Positions 15,609 through 25,830 of a DNA stretch of 64,000 nt are shown here, piece by piece. The DNA lies in contig JAULBX010010325.1 of NCBI GenBank assembly GCA_032358255.1, forward strand, positions 43,702-107,701, written 5' to 3'. This stretch comes from Heterotrichella gracilis. Lineage: Eukaryota; Sar; Xanthophyceae; Tribonematales; Xanthonemataceae. The position numbers were made by a program, and so were the translations under genes. The notes under the pieces were generated by a model. It saw only the letters and a list, made by a program, of their open reading frames with translations, was not told the DNA's origin and searched no databases. The first letter of the stretch is position 1, and every line of letters starts with the position of its first letter.

Positions 15609-16594
15609 GCGCTGGCATCAAGGGGGCTGCAGGGAAATTGAGCAGGGTGCAGGCAAAGGTCCAGACCCAGCACGCCACCCGAAACCTCAGATGCGATTCA
15701 AATAATTGAAAGGCCATGGTGTAAGCCAACAGCAAGGGCAGCAGCGACAAGGGTGCTGTTTGTGGCGGCGGTGGCTAGGGTACTGTGGGTGGCGGCACTG
15801 GCGACACTGGCAAGGGTACAGTCAGTGGCGGCAACCACAACTGCAGCATGGGGGTGTCAGCTGGCCAGCTCTCGCACGCATTTTGCCACAGCGGTGCGCC
15901 TGGCGGTGTGCAAGGCTTCCATGCAGGCATGTGGATGGAGCCAGGAGGTTCAGGCTGGAAGATTGTGTTACAGATTGAGGCATGTCAGTGCACAGGCCTG
16001 GGCCGCACGTGGGAGGTGCGCCATGACACCCTGTAAGAACCCTAATGCACATCTCACGCCTTGTAGGTAAATGGCCCCATCATGGCCCCCATCGGAACCC
16101 TGAATAAAACCCTAATGAACGGAGATGCCCTAACAGAAACCCTACAAGCATGTGCGCGCAATCATGGTGACGTTCCCTGCCCATGCACATCAACCCCAGC
16201 AAACCTTGCACCCATCGTGCAATCAGAAAATTTTAAACCTACATCTAAACCCTCGACCTTGGAAGACTATACCCTATCCTACCCACAGGTGCAGCACCTT
16301 GGCACGACGGACCCCGGACCCCCATTGGCGATGCCCCCCTCATCCAAGCCTCACTCCCTGATCCCAATGCACAAACCAGAAGCACTTTTGCTGCCGCCCT
16401 CCACACTCGTCCAAAACCCACACTGTGGGTCCCCTTTGCCCACTCCCACTTCTCCCACCCCCCACCCCACACATCCCCAGTACGACCCTTTGCCGCCCTC
16501 CCCTGCAACTTACCTAGGGTCCAAAACCCTAAACCCCTTCCCATCCTTTGCCGCCCTCCACACTACCCACCCACACCCACCCCACACCCCGCAG
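15609..16594. other. Intergenic stretch with a weak PAN-like exon remnant
   Basis: The only gene-related signal is at about 15975-16025, which loosely repeats the CAGTGC, GGGCCGCACGTGGGAGGTGC end of the PAN-like third exon. A glycine-rich open frame at 15785-16036 was not recognised. CCCTAAA-like heptads are frequent from 16027 to 16590. Confidence 0.45.
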
Positions 16595-16855
16595 GCCCCT
16601 TTGCAGCGATGCCCTGGGCAACTGCGGGATCGGCTGCGAGGTGAGATGTTGATGCGCTGACAGCAGCTATCTATGGGAAAAGCACCAGGTCAACACGCGT
16701 AACATGCGGGGGAGGCTGGACTGGGTATACCGCTCCTGCCACCCCACTGCACCTGTAGTGGTGTGCAATGGTGCACAAGGTGCGTCTCCGCAGGGGATAA
16801 AATTAAACTTTTACATATTCTAACACTGGGGCGTGGAACCCGCGTTTGGCATATA
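16595..16855 (+). pseudogene. Decayed copy of the PAN-like terminal exon
   Basis: An acceptor and start (CCCCGCAGGCCCCTTTGCAG) match the real exon at 10630-10650. Later blocks at 16690-16795 match AACATGCGGGGGAAGCTGGA through CACCCCACTGC, and 16829-16850 matches the GGGACGTGGAGCCCGCG tail. The middle cysteine-rich part is lost and the frame is broken. It is a partial, non-functional duplicate about 6 kb from its source, in the same orientation. Confidence 0.85.
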
Positions 16856-17525
16856 TTTGTATGCAAGTGTGGCTAGACATTCAGAACTGTAGTACACACA
16901 TGCCACCAAAAATCCAATCGCAGTCCCAATGCGGACGCGGCGACTCAACGTGTACCTCTTTTTCAAATACTATATATGCCATGTGCCTTGCAAGTACTAC
17001 TCATGAGTGGACTCGGGAGTGGACGTAGGGACCTACGTGTGCTATCAAATCATCTGGCAACTTTGCCAGCTTATCTGTAGACTAAAGTTGTACGAACAAA
17101 CGTGCACTCATTGGCAGCTCGAGGGACTGCGTGGCATAGTACTGTCATTCTGCCTCTTGATAGTGTAACCATGCAGCTGATGTAATGTTATGATGATTGA
17201 ACAGTGTCAGATGCAGCTAGCTTCAAAAAGTCTCCGAAAGACTATTGTCTTGGCTTCACTTAGTCTAGCCCTTATGAGCGCAACCTTCAAGTTAATGTAC
17301 TAGTACACTTGACGGGCCGCCCCGTGGGGGCATAGATGTAATTACTGCTCAGCAACCACCTATATGCTCAGCGCGTCTTGAGCCAATTCATACGGCAAAA
17401 GTCTAAAGAAATCTAAAAACCAGCGATCAGAGGAAACCACTATATTTGCAACCGCAACATTGGCAGTGCGCGTAGTGCGCAGAGCAGCTATAGAGTCCTT
17501 GCATGTGGTGCCAAGCACTAGTGTT
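16856..17525. other. No supported gene
   Basis: The sequence is AT-richer than the coding regions and carries no recognised motif or clear splice-paired exon on either strand. Confidence 0.4.
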
Positions 17526-17846
17526 TCAAACTGTGACCAAGCTAGCGCCAAGGCACTGTGCTTCTTCATTTCCCATAGTGCTCCTGTACATACTCATTCG
17601 GGTGTTGCCCCCATGACCCGTAGCTGCTGTTGTTGGGGTTGTGGCTGTCACTCCAGCCATTGTGAACATCCTTGACATCATCGGGGTGGAGTCATAGCCG
17701 CGCTGCCCCCAATAGCAGTCGTTGTTGGAGTTGTGGCTGTTGGAGTAGTTGCAGTCACGGGTATCCTCAATGTAATCGTCGTCATATTCCTCCTCCTCCT
17801 CGTCATACTCATCCTCGTAGTCACTTGAGCTGTTGCTGTTGCCCAT
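17526..17846 (-). CDS. Hypothetical acidic low-complexity protein
   Basis: A 106-codon open frame begins MGNSNSSSDYEDEYDEEEEE and continues with an Asp/Tyr run, then Asn/Ser- and Thr/Ala-rich stretches with MSRMFTMAGV. It is intronless as read and its composition is unlike neighbouring exons. Nothing shows that it is expressed, and trinucleotide-like repeats on the opposite strand could create it by chance. It is listed because the start codon directly precedes a strongly biased acidic segment. Confidence 0.25.
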   Translation of the reverse strand: MGNSNSSSDYEDEYDEEEEEYDDDYIEDTRDCNYSNSHNSNNDCYWGQRGYDSTPMMSRMFTMAGVTATTPTTAATGHGGNTRMSMYRSTMGNEEAQCLGASLVTV

Positions 17847-19040
17847 GGTTGTGGGTTTGTGGGGTCTGGCGCGCGAAAGGTAGGGTGTATAGGATGTACC
17901 TGCAGAGCCATGCCATTGGTGTTCATGAAAAGTATGGCGTTGATCAGCTGAGCGAGGTGATACTACTGATGTAACTGATGGCTAGGCTAACGCTCTCCCG
18001 TATGCCAAGACGATGCTTCTATTTTTTTGACTGTATGCGTTAGCCTATTGATCATGCCGAGAGAACACACAGGACCTGCAGGAGCATGGTCAAACAGCAG
18101 TCTTCTATGTGGGTGTGTCCAGCATTTATCACAGTAGCATGCATACAATGCATAGGTAAAGCACGCTGGCACGGTGGTGACCGCCGCGGTACTCAGATGG
18201 GTATCCTATGCATATAACCATATGTTTGGCCATATGTTGGCCAACCCGAATTGGAGCCACAACTGTTTCATCAGGCTATAGCTAAGAGACAATACCTTGG
18301 TCAATTGTGCTGTCACAAAAACCCGAGATGAGCTTCTGGAATCCTTTTGCCGATATTATCCGATGCTGGCAGCAAGCTTCAGTGCCAGTAGTTGTATCTT
18401 GTTTCAAAGTGCCCTTTTGAAACTTTCGACGTCTGCACAGCTTCGGAGCACAAGCTCACCCCTGCCTGCTGGATCCCCCCACGGCCAACCGCACCCAACC
18501 ACGAAACTCAGACAACGTTGTTAACAAAGGACCGATATCACCCCTGATGCAAAGTAAATGAAGCTATCTCTCACAATCAAAATGGGTTGCAGCAGAACAA
18601 ACGTACACAGTCCTGCCGGTGTTGACACTTGACCACTTATGCATGCATGCATTCTCGCATGTTGACGTCTCACCGTTGACCGTGTATACACGGGCTCAGA
18701 CCCAAGGGGACCTGTACGAGGTCTAGCTTCTAAATCACTTCCTCAAAGTACCTTAATTCGACAAGGCGCTCTGTGATCTCGAAAGCCCTGATAGCAAGCC
18801 CAAAACGTCGCTCAAAACCGTTTGAGCGACTGCACAGTTTGCATGCAACAGCCTGTTTCACATGCCTCATGACATGCCCTTAGATGAACACATCAAGCGA
18901 GTGAACGTTGTCCGCAAGGTCGATGTCGCTGGGTAACACCATCTTCATACAGCACTTGTTGTCCTGTAAGTGTAAAGGTATTTTAAACCTGCCCAATAGG
19001 TTCAACTGGTTCATTTGAACGCAGTTATAACACTAGTGCA
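17847..19040. other. Upstream region of the GHMP-AK fusion gene
   Basis: No exon was supported. The final 100 bases before the ATG at 19041 include ordinary AT-rich sequence but no distinct TATA box. Any promoter must lie here because both strands are gene-free. Confidence 0.4.
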
Positions 19041-22000
19041 ATGGCTAGCTCTGCTCCTGGTACTCCTGGCCTTGACGTCAACCGCCCAGGCTCCGACTTC
19101 CTGCCTGGTGAGAGACTGAACGTCCGTTTCATGAGCGATGAAGACAAGAAGATAGCTCAGGCAGTTGCAAGGAGCAGCCTGGACTCACGATCGTGCAGAG
19201 GCAGGTCAAGCAGGGTGGCGGTGCCTGCAAGAGCGGGGCTGGTGGTGTGTGACATGACCTCCTTCAGCCGTGGTAAGCCAGCTTAAACCCTTCCACCCTT
19301 CGATTAAGGTCCAGCTGAGCTTCTCCATGAGAAGTGCACAATGCGCTAAAAGCCATTACTGCGCCTGCAAGAGCGGGGCTGGTGGTGGGTGTCGATGGGT
19401 GATATGACCTCGTTCAGCCTATTCAGCAGTGGTAAGACAGCTGGATAGAACCCATCCATTACTAATAGATCCAAAGCAAAGCAAGCACAGGTAGCACAGG
19501 AATTGAACATGCCTCCATGTGCTTGACCACCTTGCAAATTCTAGCTAGCCAACGTTGCAATGGCAAGAAAGGGAAACCCTAGGGCTAGGGTAGAGCAAAT
19601 GCAAGCACCTAAACCATCCCACAGGGGCCCCGTTTGGGCCATAATTTACTTATTCAAGCCATGTTGCTGTGCAGGTGTGCCTGGTGGCGGCGGTGTGGGC
19701 TGCTCCCTTGCCCTTTACACACACATCACCGTGCGCGTCCTCCCATCGGGCGGCCCCGATGACGTCATCCACTCCCCTCGCCCCCTTGTCATCCGCCACA
19801 TGCTGGGTGCTCTGCGCACCCTGCTGCAATTGGACCAGGCTGCACTGAGGTTTGAGGTGAACACCTACCCAGGTGAGTCCAGTTGTCCCTGGGACAGTCC
19901 CAGGGCATGGCTGTAACGTTACAACGGGGTACAATCGCAGCATCTTTAGGGTTTATGGTTTTGCACATATGGTTTATTAAACCAAAAAAACATATGTGCT
20001 CGTTTTCGTCCAGGATTTGACTAATTTGACGGCCACTGCGGTCTGAGCTCCACCAGCTCCGCCGCCCTGGGGATGCTGGTGGGGGCCGACGCATGCCTGG
20101 GATTTCTAATAATGGCGAATCAAGGCTGCTGGCATTATCTCTGTGAACCTTTGAACTTCAGTGGTGGTCACTTGTTGCTTACCAATTCTTTCTTTGCATG
20201 TCCAGGGTTTGACAGCCACTGCGGGCTGGGCTCCACCAGCTCCACCGCCCTGGGGATGCTGGTGGGGGCCAACGCATGCCTGGGATCCCCACTCACGCTG
20301 GAGCACATCAGGCTGCTGGCAGGGTGGAACTTTGTGGAGGAGAGCTCCGACCACCCAGACTCAAAGATCCAGTGCGCAACCTCTTTTTTTTATAATCATT
20401 ATTAGCAACCCTTTACTATGTGCGCCGCTGTATGTGCCTGCATGTTTCCTTGTTGACTAGGGTTTAGGGTCCAGGATCATGATAGGGGACCTGGGAATAT
20501 TAAAGGGATGGTGTGATTCTAGATTCTATGTCCTATCAAGAAAGAGCTCTTTGGCGCAATGTCTATTCTATGCAAAAATCACGCTCCAACTCACAAAATT
20601 CTGGGGCACTGCATTTGAACTGTGCGTCCCGTTTATTCAGGTTTGGGTGGGAAACCGGCATGACTGGCATGGGAGCTACGGGCGGTGGACTGTTCCTGCT
20701 GTCAAAGGATCTCCACATGGTGCAGCGCTGCCCGGAGTTTGCCAGGGGGAAGTCAGTGCTGGTGGTCAAACCAGATGGCAAAAAGCAGGCGGTCCACAGG
20801 CAAGTATGCAGATAAAATATTTTGAAAGGTCAAAACGTGCTGTTGGGGCAATGAAAAGGGGGAGAAGCTGGCATTTTACAGGCAAGGGGCGGGACAGGAC
20901 GCTGAGGACACATGCAGGCACATGTACAGGGATGCAGGCACATGCGGGGGGAAGCTGGCCTAGGCATGCATGCATGCACCTGCGCACCAACTTGCACAAT
21001 GAGCCTTATCATGCACATCTGTGCGCATACTGACCTGCTGCTGCTCAGGGAAAGGAGTGCAGTAGAAGCAATCCATTATTTTGGCATCATTTCCTCCAAA
21101 TAACATTAAACAAACAAAAATCTTTATGAAACCCTTTAAACTCTGGAAAACTCCAAATACATAAAAATACAGATCTTCCAGATGGCCCCTGAAAGACAAA
21201 TGATAAATAATTAGATCAAGAGCTACAAACAAACAAATGGACAGTTGCTGATGTACTTACCTCCTTGCTCAGGGACGAGGACAGCGTGCTCACTATGGGC
21301 GCTGCCAGTGACCAGCGGGTGGCACACAGCAAGGCACACGCCATTCTCATGGACATTGCACCCGCCGCAGCAAGGGGGGATGTGGCCGAGGTAGGCAAAT
21401 ATGCATGCTTACAATGCGTATCCCTTGCAAGGGGGTACTAGTAAAACAATTACGTGGCCGTGGTAGTTCCACGGTGCATAGCATACACCTGCATCGGGCT
21501 AAAGCGCCATAGTCCAATCACGGCAAATGGGAATGCCATTTGGGCGGCCCAAGGCAAGGCTTCGTACTGGACATTAGGGATAAATTGATTCGATCTGATT
21601 CAGATAATATCATAATGGTATAATTTTCAGATGGTTCTTTCTGATCTGATCTGATGTATTCTGATCTATAGTAATCTGACCTGTCAAATGTGCAGGTTGG
21701 GAAGCACGTGTGGGCGCTGCAGACCAGCGGGTCCAAGCTGGATGAGATCAGGGCATTTCCAGGGCTGATGGAGTTCATGCAGGTGAGGGGGGTAGGTTTT
21801 TGTGTCCTAAAGTTTAGGGTTCAAGCAGAATGAGATCAGGGCATTTCCAGGCCTCATGGAGTTCATGCAGGCGAGGGTGATCAACTGTGAACCCTAAAAG
21901 TAGAACCCTATAGGGTTTAAGGACGAGTTACGCAAGCGTGGCAACGCTGAGAGCGTAACTTGTCTTGGGTGGGGATTGCCTGAGACCTACGCCTGGATGG

Positions 22001-24298
22001 GGTGCTCCCATCTGGGCCTTCTGGCTCGCATGTGGGCCATTTGACTTCACCTTGCGCTTTCGCTACCTTAATTTTGTATGCACCGGACTCAATGTTGCGC
22101 GTTTCCTTTCTTCCTTCTAAATGCATCTGTGGTCCCACTCCAATGTTGCAGGAGGCGCATGACACCCTGCATCCCGACCTCCTCGCCATGTCCTCTGTTG
22201 GACCATCCACACTGGTCATCACCTCCCCCGACCTTGCACCCGCCCTCCAGCGCCTGGCGCACACCCACCGCTGCCAGGTGGCGTGTTCCACTGCGCTGGA
22301 CCACATTGGCGTGAGGGAGCTGGCACCCAGGTAGGGGCCACTACAGGAAGATACCTGTGGTACCATGTTTTAAATGTACTTCAAGTCCTGTCATATCCTC
22401 ATAGTATGTATCATAGTATATCCCGCAACAGGACCAGCCGCTTGGCTGCGTCACGAGAGTCTCACGTTGCTACTTCCACTGCCAACCAATTTCCCTCGCC
22501 CTTGAAACGAGGCATGCAGATTTATAACGTTAAAATATACTGATAACCTGATCTGTTTATTAGAAAAACGCTCATTGACAGTGTTTGGTGGCTTGCAGGC
22601 TGGTGCTGGTGCTTGGGCCGCCTGGTGGGGGCAAGAGCGCAGTGTGCGAGGCATTGGAGGGGGCAGGTGGAGAGCAGGTGAAGTGGGTAAGTACTTGCTT
22701 GTGCTTGGAATGCATTCCATGGGCATTTATAATACCCATGGACATTTATACTACTGATGTACTTGGTAGCTGCGCCAACTCGTCATATATAAGCACAGCC
22801 AGGCCTGGAACCACATGTGAAGCTGCAAACATGTGGCTGTTTTCAAATTGCGGTGTCTGATCAGCCCGGTCGCGCTGTGTGAGCTCCCTGTTCCGCCGCA
22901 GGTGTGCGTTAGTGAATCAGGTAATTAGTAATCAGCGACATCACCATGGGCAGTATGGAATCAAACGTTTTTCTTAGGATTTTCAACTTCAATTCTGCCC
23001 TGCAGGGTATGTGTGAGCGCTCTTCAAGAGAACTTGTACCACGATGTACGACGATGTACTAAAACCCTCCTGGCACCCTGGTGACTTATGGTTATTCAAT
23101 TTGTAACGGTACCGATTTGGAAGTTACTTCAATCTGCCCCGCAGGTGCGCGTGAGCGCCCTCATCAAGGACTTCACCGCCACCCACCCCGACTCCCATGA
23201 GGCAACAGCCCTGCGCCAAATCCAGGAGTCAGGGGAGGTGGCCGACTACCGCCACACCACCACGCACCTGCTCATGGACCACATCCACAGCCTGCAGGTA
23301 GGGACATGTGGAAATGCTATTTTTATTTGGGTGTTGATACGAAAGTTAAGTTTCCTTAGTTTCCTCCGGCAGCGACAGGGATGTGCAGTCATGTGTACAC
23401 AGCACCTTTCTGAATATCAAACTCATAATGTGCATGCAGTCATTCTTCTACATTCCTGGTTGGTTTAAAAATTTGTAACAGACACACACACAAAAAAAAA
23501 TGACTATATTCATCATCTCCCACCCCTCTGCATGCAGTGCGCCGCTGCCGCCACAGCCAGCCGCCAGTGTGGGCTGGCCCCTGCACCACTGGTGCTGCTT
23601 CTGGATGGTTTCCCGCGCACAGTGGATCAGGCAATAGCCTTTGAGCAGCTGAGTGGGCTGTATGCGGGGGGCGCTGCGGGTGCTGACAGCGGTGGGTGTG
23701 CGCATGTGCATGCCATGCCAGTGACTGGCATGCAGGTCATCATGATACGAGGAGCATAGCCAGGCATAGCGGACTGCTCTCCCCTGGTTTGTGGTTGTGG
23801 TTGTGGTTGTGGTTAGGTTGTGATTGTGGTTGTGGTTGTGTAGGTTGTGGTTGTGTAGGTTGTGGTTGTGTAGGTTGTGGTTGTGGTACTGTTCAACTAG
23901 GGGTGCAGATGTTACGGGCATGTATGCACTGCCTCCTCATTGCTCAACTTTGCTGAGTCCTCCACACCTGTTTTTGGGCCCTAGGCCAGGCTGCGTTTGC
24001 TAATTCATATATAATTTTAATTACTTTACTTCAATGTTACTTTTCTGCGCCAGGCCCTAGGGTTACGGTGCTGGCGGTGCGCTGCAGCAGCGTGGTTGCG
24101 CAGCGCCGCATGGAGGAGCGGGCAGCAGGCGAGATCCCTGGCCCTGATGCCGGCACCCGCTTGGCCAAGGATGAGTCGATGGCCGTGGTGGAGTATGCCA
24201 GGCGCCAGCAGGGGAGGTATGCTGTGGTGGAGGTGGATGGGGAGGAGGCGAGGGAGCAGGTGGTGGTGGGTGCCAAGCGCACCCTGGGGCTGCTTTGA
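19041..24298 (+). CDS. GHMP kinase (beta-RFAP synthase-like) fused to an adenylate kinase-like domain
   Basis: Eleven exons join in exact phase to give 592 residues: 19041-19272, 19675-19872, 20206-20371, 20641-20799, 21273-21390, 21696-21782, 22152-22330, 22599-22686, 23145-23297, 23538-23691 and 24054-24298. The N-terminal half has the GHMP ATP-binding motif CGLGSTSSTALG (residues 149-160), TGMGATGGGLFLL and AMSSVGPSTLVIT, in the order seen in archaeal beta-ribofuranosylaminobenzene 5'-phosphate synthase-like proteins. From about residue 380 the chain becomes an adenylate/nucleoside-monophosphate kinase: Walker A GPPGGGKSA with K392, then DGFPRTVDQA with R487, then a terminal helix region. 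Both kinase halves keep their key loops, so both may be active; the substrates are unknown. Intron 4 uses a GC donor. The fusion junction is exon 7 to exon 8 and is phase-exact. Confidence 0.85.
20014..20104 (+). repeat. Copy of GHMP-AK exon 3 acceptor edge
   Basis: It repeats the first 90 or so bases of exon 3 (TTTGACRGCCACTGCGG through TGGGGATGCTGGTGGGGGCC) after a CAG acceptor. A TAA falls in the exon frame three codons in. It lies upstream of the true acceptor. Confidence 0.92.
20800..21272 (+). other. GC-AG intron 4 of the GHMP-AK gene
   Basis: The exon end reads CACAG followed by GCAAGT, the classic GC-AG donor consensus. Only this site gives phase 2, which the next exon needs to read DEDSVLTMGAASD. 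The alternative GT four bases later (GTATGC) would put TGA in frame 13 codons into the next exon. Confidence 0.8.
21822..21876 (+). repeat. Copy of GHMP-AK exon 6 donor edge
   Basis: The block GATGAGATCAGGGCATTTCC to TTCATGCAG of the real exon end (21740-21782) recurs about 90 bases downstream, but its donor has changed from GTGAGG to GCGAGG. Confidence 0.92.
22890..23040 (+). repeat. Two copies of GHMP-AK exon 9 acceptor edge
   Basis: Units near 22892-22915 (TTCCGCCGCAGGTGYGCG) and 22994-23032 (TTCTGCCCTGCAG, GTGTGAGCGCTCTTCAAG) repeat the true junction at 23131-23170 (ATCTGCCCCGCAGGTGCGCG). Both are frame-broken and lie upstream. Confidence 0.78.
23790..23888 (+). repeat. GTGGTT-rich tandem array in GHMP-AK intron 10
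   Basis: A run of GGTTGT and GTGTAGGTTGTG units, about 95 bases, lies downstream of the exon 10 donor. It resembles a degenerate, G-rich telomere-like array and is entirely intronic. Confidence 0.85.
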
Positions 24299-25830
24299 GG
24301 CGGCGGCGGTGGTGTGGTAGGTGGTGGTGGTGTGGTGGTGGGTGCGGAGTGTGGTCACCAGCTGCTAATATGGTGGGGGGTGGGGGGTGACGACGGTGGT
24401 GGCGGCGGCGGTGGTGGTGTGGTGGTGGTGTTGTGTGGATGCGCAGGGCAGCCTCAGTGTGCCAGTTGCGGTGGCGGTGGCGGTTTGGTGGTGGGTGATC
24501 AGCGCGGCCTCAAGGGGTGCAGCTGCTTTAGGTGGTAGGTGGCGGTGGTGCGTGTGGTGGTGTGGGGGTGGGTGCTAACGTCCTACTAGGGCCCCAAATA
24601 TGCCACTTTGTGGGGAAGGTCTAGGTAAGCTATGTCGGAACATGTGTGATACCATGGTGCAACTTGTGCTGCACAAGTTGGGTCGCTTTGATGGCCCCAG
24701 GAGACCGGCAAGTACTAGCAAATGTCAAGTTCAGTAGTCAACCGCACTTTGCTCATGCCATGTCAGATATATGCCTGGTTCCATTCTCCAGAGCTGTGCG
24801 CTTTGCAAATAATTCGAGCCACCTCAAGTGGTGACTACGGCGAAGGCTGGCCAGACTGTTTTCTGCATATGTTCTCTACAGCAGAGCCCTTGTGGCTTTA
24901 TCTAACCTAAAGATAGCATACTTTACAATAAAGGGTTCCACAGCTGTAGAACATTGGGGAGGAGTTTTGTTTGAGGAGTTAGCCATAGTGGACTAGAGTG
25001 ATGGCAAACTGGGCAGTCAGCAAAACTGGGCATCACAGGTTGACTTGGAAACAGGCTTGTTGCTTGGGTGGGTGGGTCGGTGAGTGGATGTGTGCACCTT
25101 GCAGGGTTGTATGCGATTGTTTGGTAGACCCTTTTGACTAGCCTGGAGTAGTCCGGCCCTCTTTCACCCCAGCGACATATAGTGCAGTGGCCTCCACAAC
25201 CTCTGCATGTGGTTTGAGAGAGCTGTCTCGCAGACAGGATTGTAACCACACAAGTGGGTAGCTGCAGCTAGGTGCGACGTCCCTAGCCACCCATCCTCGC
25301 AAGACAGGGTCTTGTGGTAAAACCTGCAGCGACGGCGCACCAAAAAGCGCACCACGTCGCAGAGGTTGCGACCGCTGGTCGTGCTTGCACAGGCGCCGAC
25401 CGTTAAACCTTCGAAAGCTGCGTTGCTTTTTCCAAAAAGCGCGCGGGAAAAAGCCGTGGAAGGTTTTCCAATCCTGCGGCTGAGCGTTGCATCACATGGT
25501 CCATGTAGGATAGATATTGTCTCACGTGTTATCGAGGTGGCATCTGTTACAACCCCTGGTCACATTCTTTGCTCTTCCTGATTGCCTTTTACTCCCCCTG
25601 ATTGCTTTTTCAAGGCCACGAGAGGGTCGTCTGCAAACCAGGTTGTGCGGCTGTAGAAGAAACTGGCATGGAGAACTTTTTAGCACGACGTCGCGGGGCA
25701 GATCAGCAGGCAACAAACGCGCAGTGCCCATCCAAAACACCGCCTCCTGATCCCCCTGTCACTGCCCGGTAGCTGTTGTTGGTGTAACCCGTGCGTCTGG
25801 AGCTTCCTCTGTGTCGAGTGGTGGTGGGCC
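24299..25830. other. Intergenic stretch with GGT-rich microsatellites
   Basis: From 24300 to 24570 the sequence is dominated by GGT/GGCGGT runs that create spurious Gly- and Val-rich frames. From 24600 to 25830 no exon was supported. The last 500 bases form the upstream region of the F-box gene. Confidence 0.5.

Noticed and set aside
20804-20809. GTATGC as the exon 4 donor of the GHMP-AK gene
   Set aside because: It ends the exon in phase 0 and puts a TGA in frame in exon 5; the GC donor four bases earlier keeps the conserved frame.
25437-25448. An E2F-like site (GCGCGGGAAAAA) upstream of the F-box gene
   Set aside because: A single short match about 390 bases before the ATG is expected by chance and nothing else supports cell-cycle control.
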